From Maricaulis sp. (GTDB taxonomy: Bacteria > Pseudomonadota > Alphaproteobacteria > Caulobacterales > Maricaulaceae): a DNA stretch of 5,244 nt. The notes beneath the pieces were generated by a model. The model was not told the origin of the DNA. It ran no database searches and was given only the letters and a program-made list of their open reading frames with translations. Location of the stretch: the NCBI GenBank assembly GCA_002694345.1, contig NZLV01000137.1:1-5244 (forward strand). The letters are read 5' to 3'. Numbering within the stretch: the stretch's first letter is position 1; each line of letters begins with the position of its first letter. A program made the position numbers and the translations under genes. Below are positions 5,131 through 5,244 of the stretch, piece by piece.

Positions 5131-5244
5131 ATGAATGATGCGGCCATTTATATCGCGCTCGGCGCCAATCTTCCATCCGAAGGACGCACACCGCTTGAGG
5201 CGGTGGAAGCGGCGCTTGCGGTGCTGGGCCAGGCGGGGCTGCCC
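5131..5244 (+). CDS. folK: 6-hydroxymethyl-7,8-dihydropterin pyrophosphokinase (FolK), N-terminal fragment
   Basis: Thirty-eight codons are visible before the right edge cuts the gene. The start, MNDAAIYIALGANLPSEG, followed by a helix of the form TPLEAVEAALAVLGQ, matches the HPPK N-terminus (YIALGSNL, then a loop, then an Ala/Leu-rich helix). The enzyme transfers pyrophosphate from ATP to 6-hydroxymethyl-7,8-dihydropterin in folate synthesis; its catalytic and ATP-binding motifs lie beyond the window. GTG at 5125 is an in-frame alternative start two codons upstream. Neither start has a good Shine-Dalgarno. From memory, folK near an NYN gene and upstream of rpoZ is a common alphaproteobacterial arrangement; rpoZ cannot be seen here. 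The call rests on a short segment plus context. Confidence 0.82.
   Translation, partial: MNDAAIYIALGANLPSEGRTPLEAVEAALAVLGQAGLP

Noticed and set aside
5144..5156. TATAAA on the minus strand as a -10 box for the NYN gene
   Set aside because: No -35-like hexamer lies at 16-18 nt, and the A/T run is explained by the Ile-Tyr-Ile codons of folK.
5099..5191. N-terminal extension of the NYN protein to an ATG at 5191
   Set aside because: It would overlap the folK start, adds an Arg/His-rich stretch unlike the family, and bypasses the GAGGA site in front of ATG 5098.

Overview
The window looks like a stretch of chromosome from a GC-rich alphaproteobacterium, densely packed with housekeeping genes. 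A Caulobacterales/Maricaulales-type organism (Maricaulis or Hyphomonas relatives) is my best guess. This rests on the gene order lytic transglycosylase / dapA / smpB ... uracil-DNA glycosylase / NYN protein / folK, on strong G/C preference at third codon positions, and on scarce Shine-Dalgarno sequences. It is recalled knowledge of gene order, not a database match.

Left part (1-2454): the N-terminal 315 residues of a periplasmic soluble lytic transglycosylase run leftward off the window. A 145-nt divergent gap separates this gene from dapA (4-hydroxy-tetrahydrodipicolinate synthase) and smpB (tmRNA-binding protein), which form a tight two-gene rightward unit with a 5-nt gap. DapA opens the lysine/diaminopimelate pathway that feeds peptidoglycan, and the divergent enzyme cleaves peptidoglycan. 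SmpB serves trans-translation ribosome rescue.

Middle (2451-3792): a GlxA-type transcription regulator (DJ-1/PfpI-like domain plus AraC-type helix-turn-helix) is encoded leftward and converges on smpB so closely that both stop codons lie in the same CTAG. Divergent from it, 67 nt away, is an 82-residue cysteine-containing protein resembling YHS/TRASH metal-binding modules. Databases often label such proteins 'glutathione S-transferase', which the sequence does not support.

Right part (3793-5244): a 96-nt gap without a convincing terminator is followed by a leftward pair, an NYN-domain (LabA/DUF88-like) putative RNase and a family-5-like Fe-S uracil-DNA glycosylase, 7 nt apart. Divergent from the NYN gene across only 32 nt is the start of folK (folate biosynthesis), which runs off the right edge.

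I found no mobile element, CRISPR array, tRNA, rRNA or riboswitch, and no clear novel multi-gene system. The observations most worth a second look are the regulator/small cysteine protein pair, a possible leaderless promoter for the regulator, and the shared CTAG stop.
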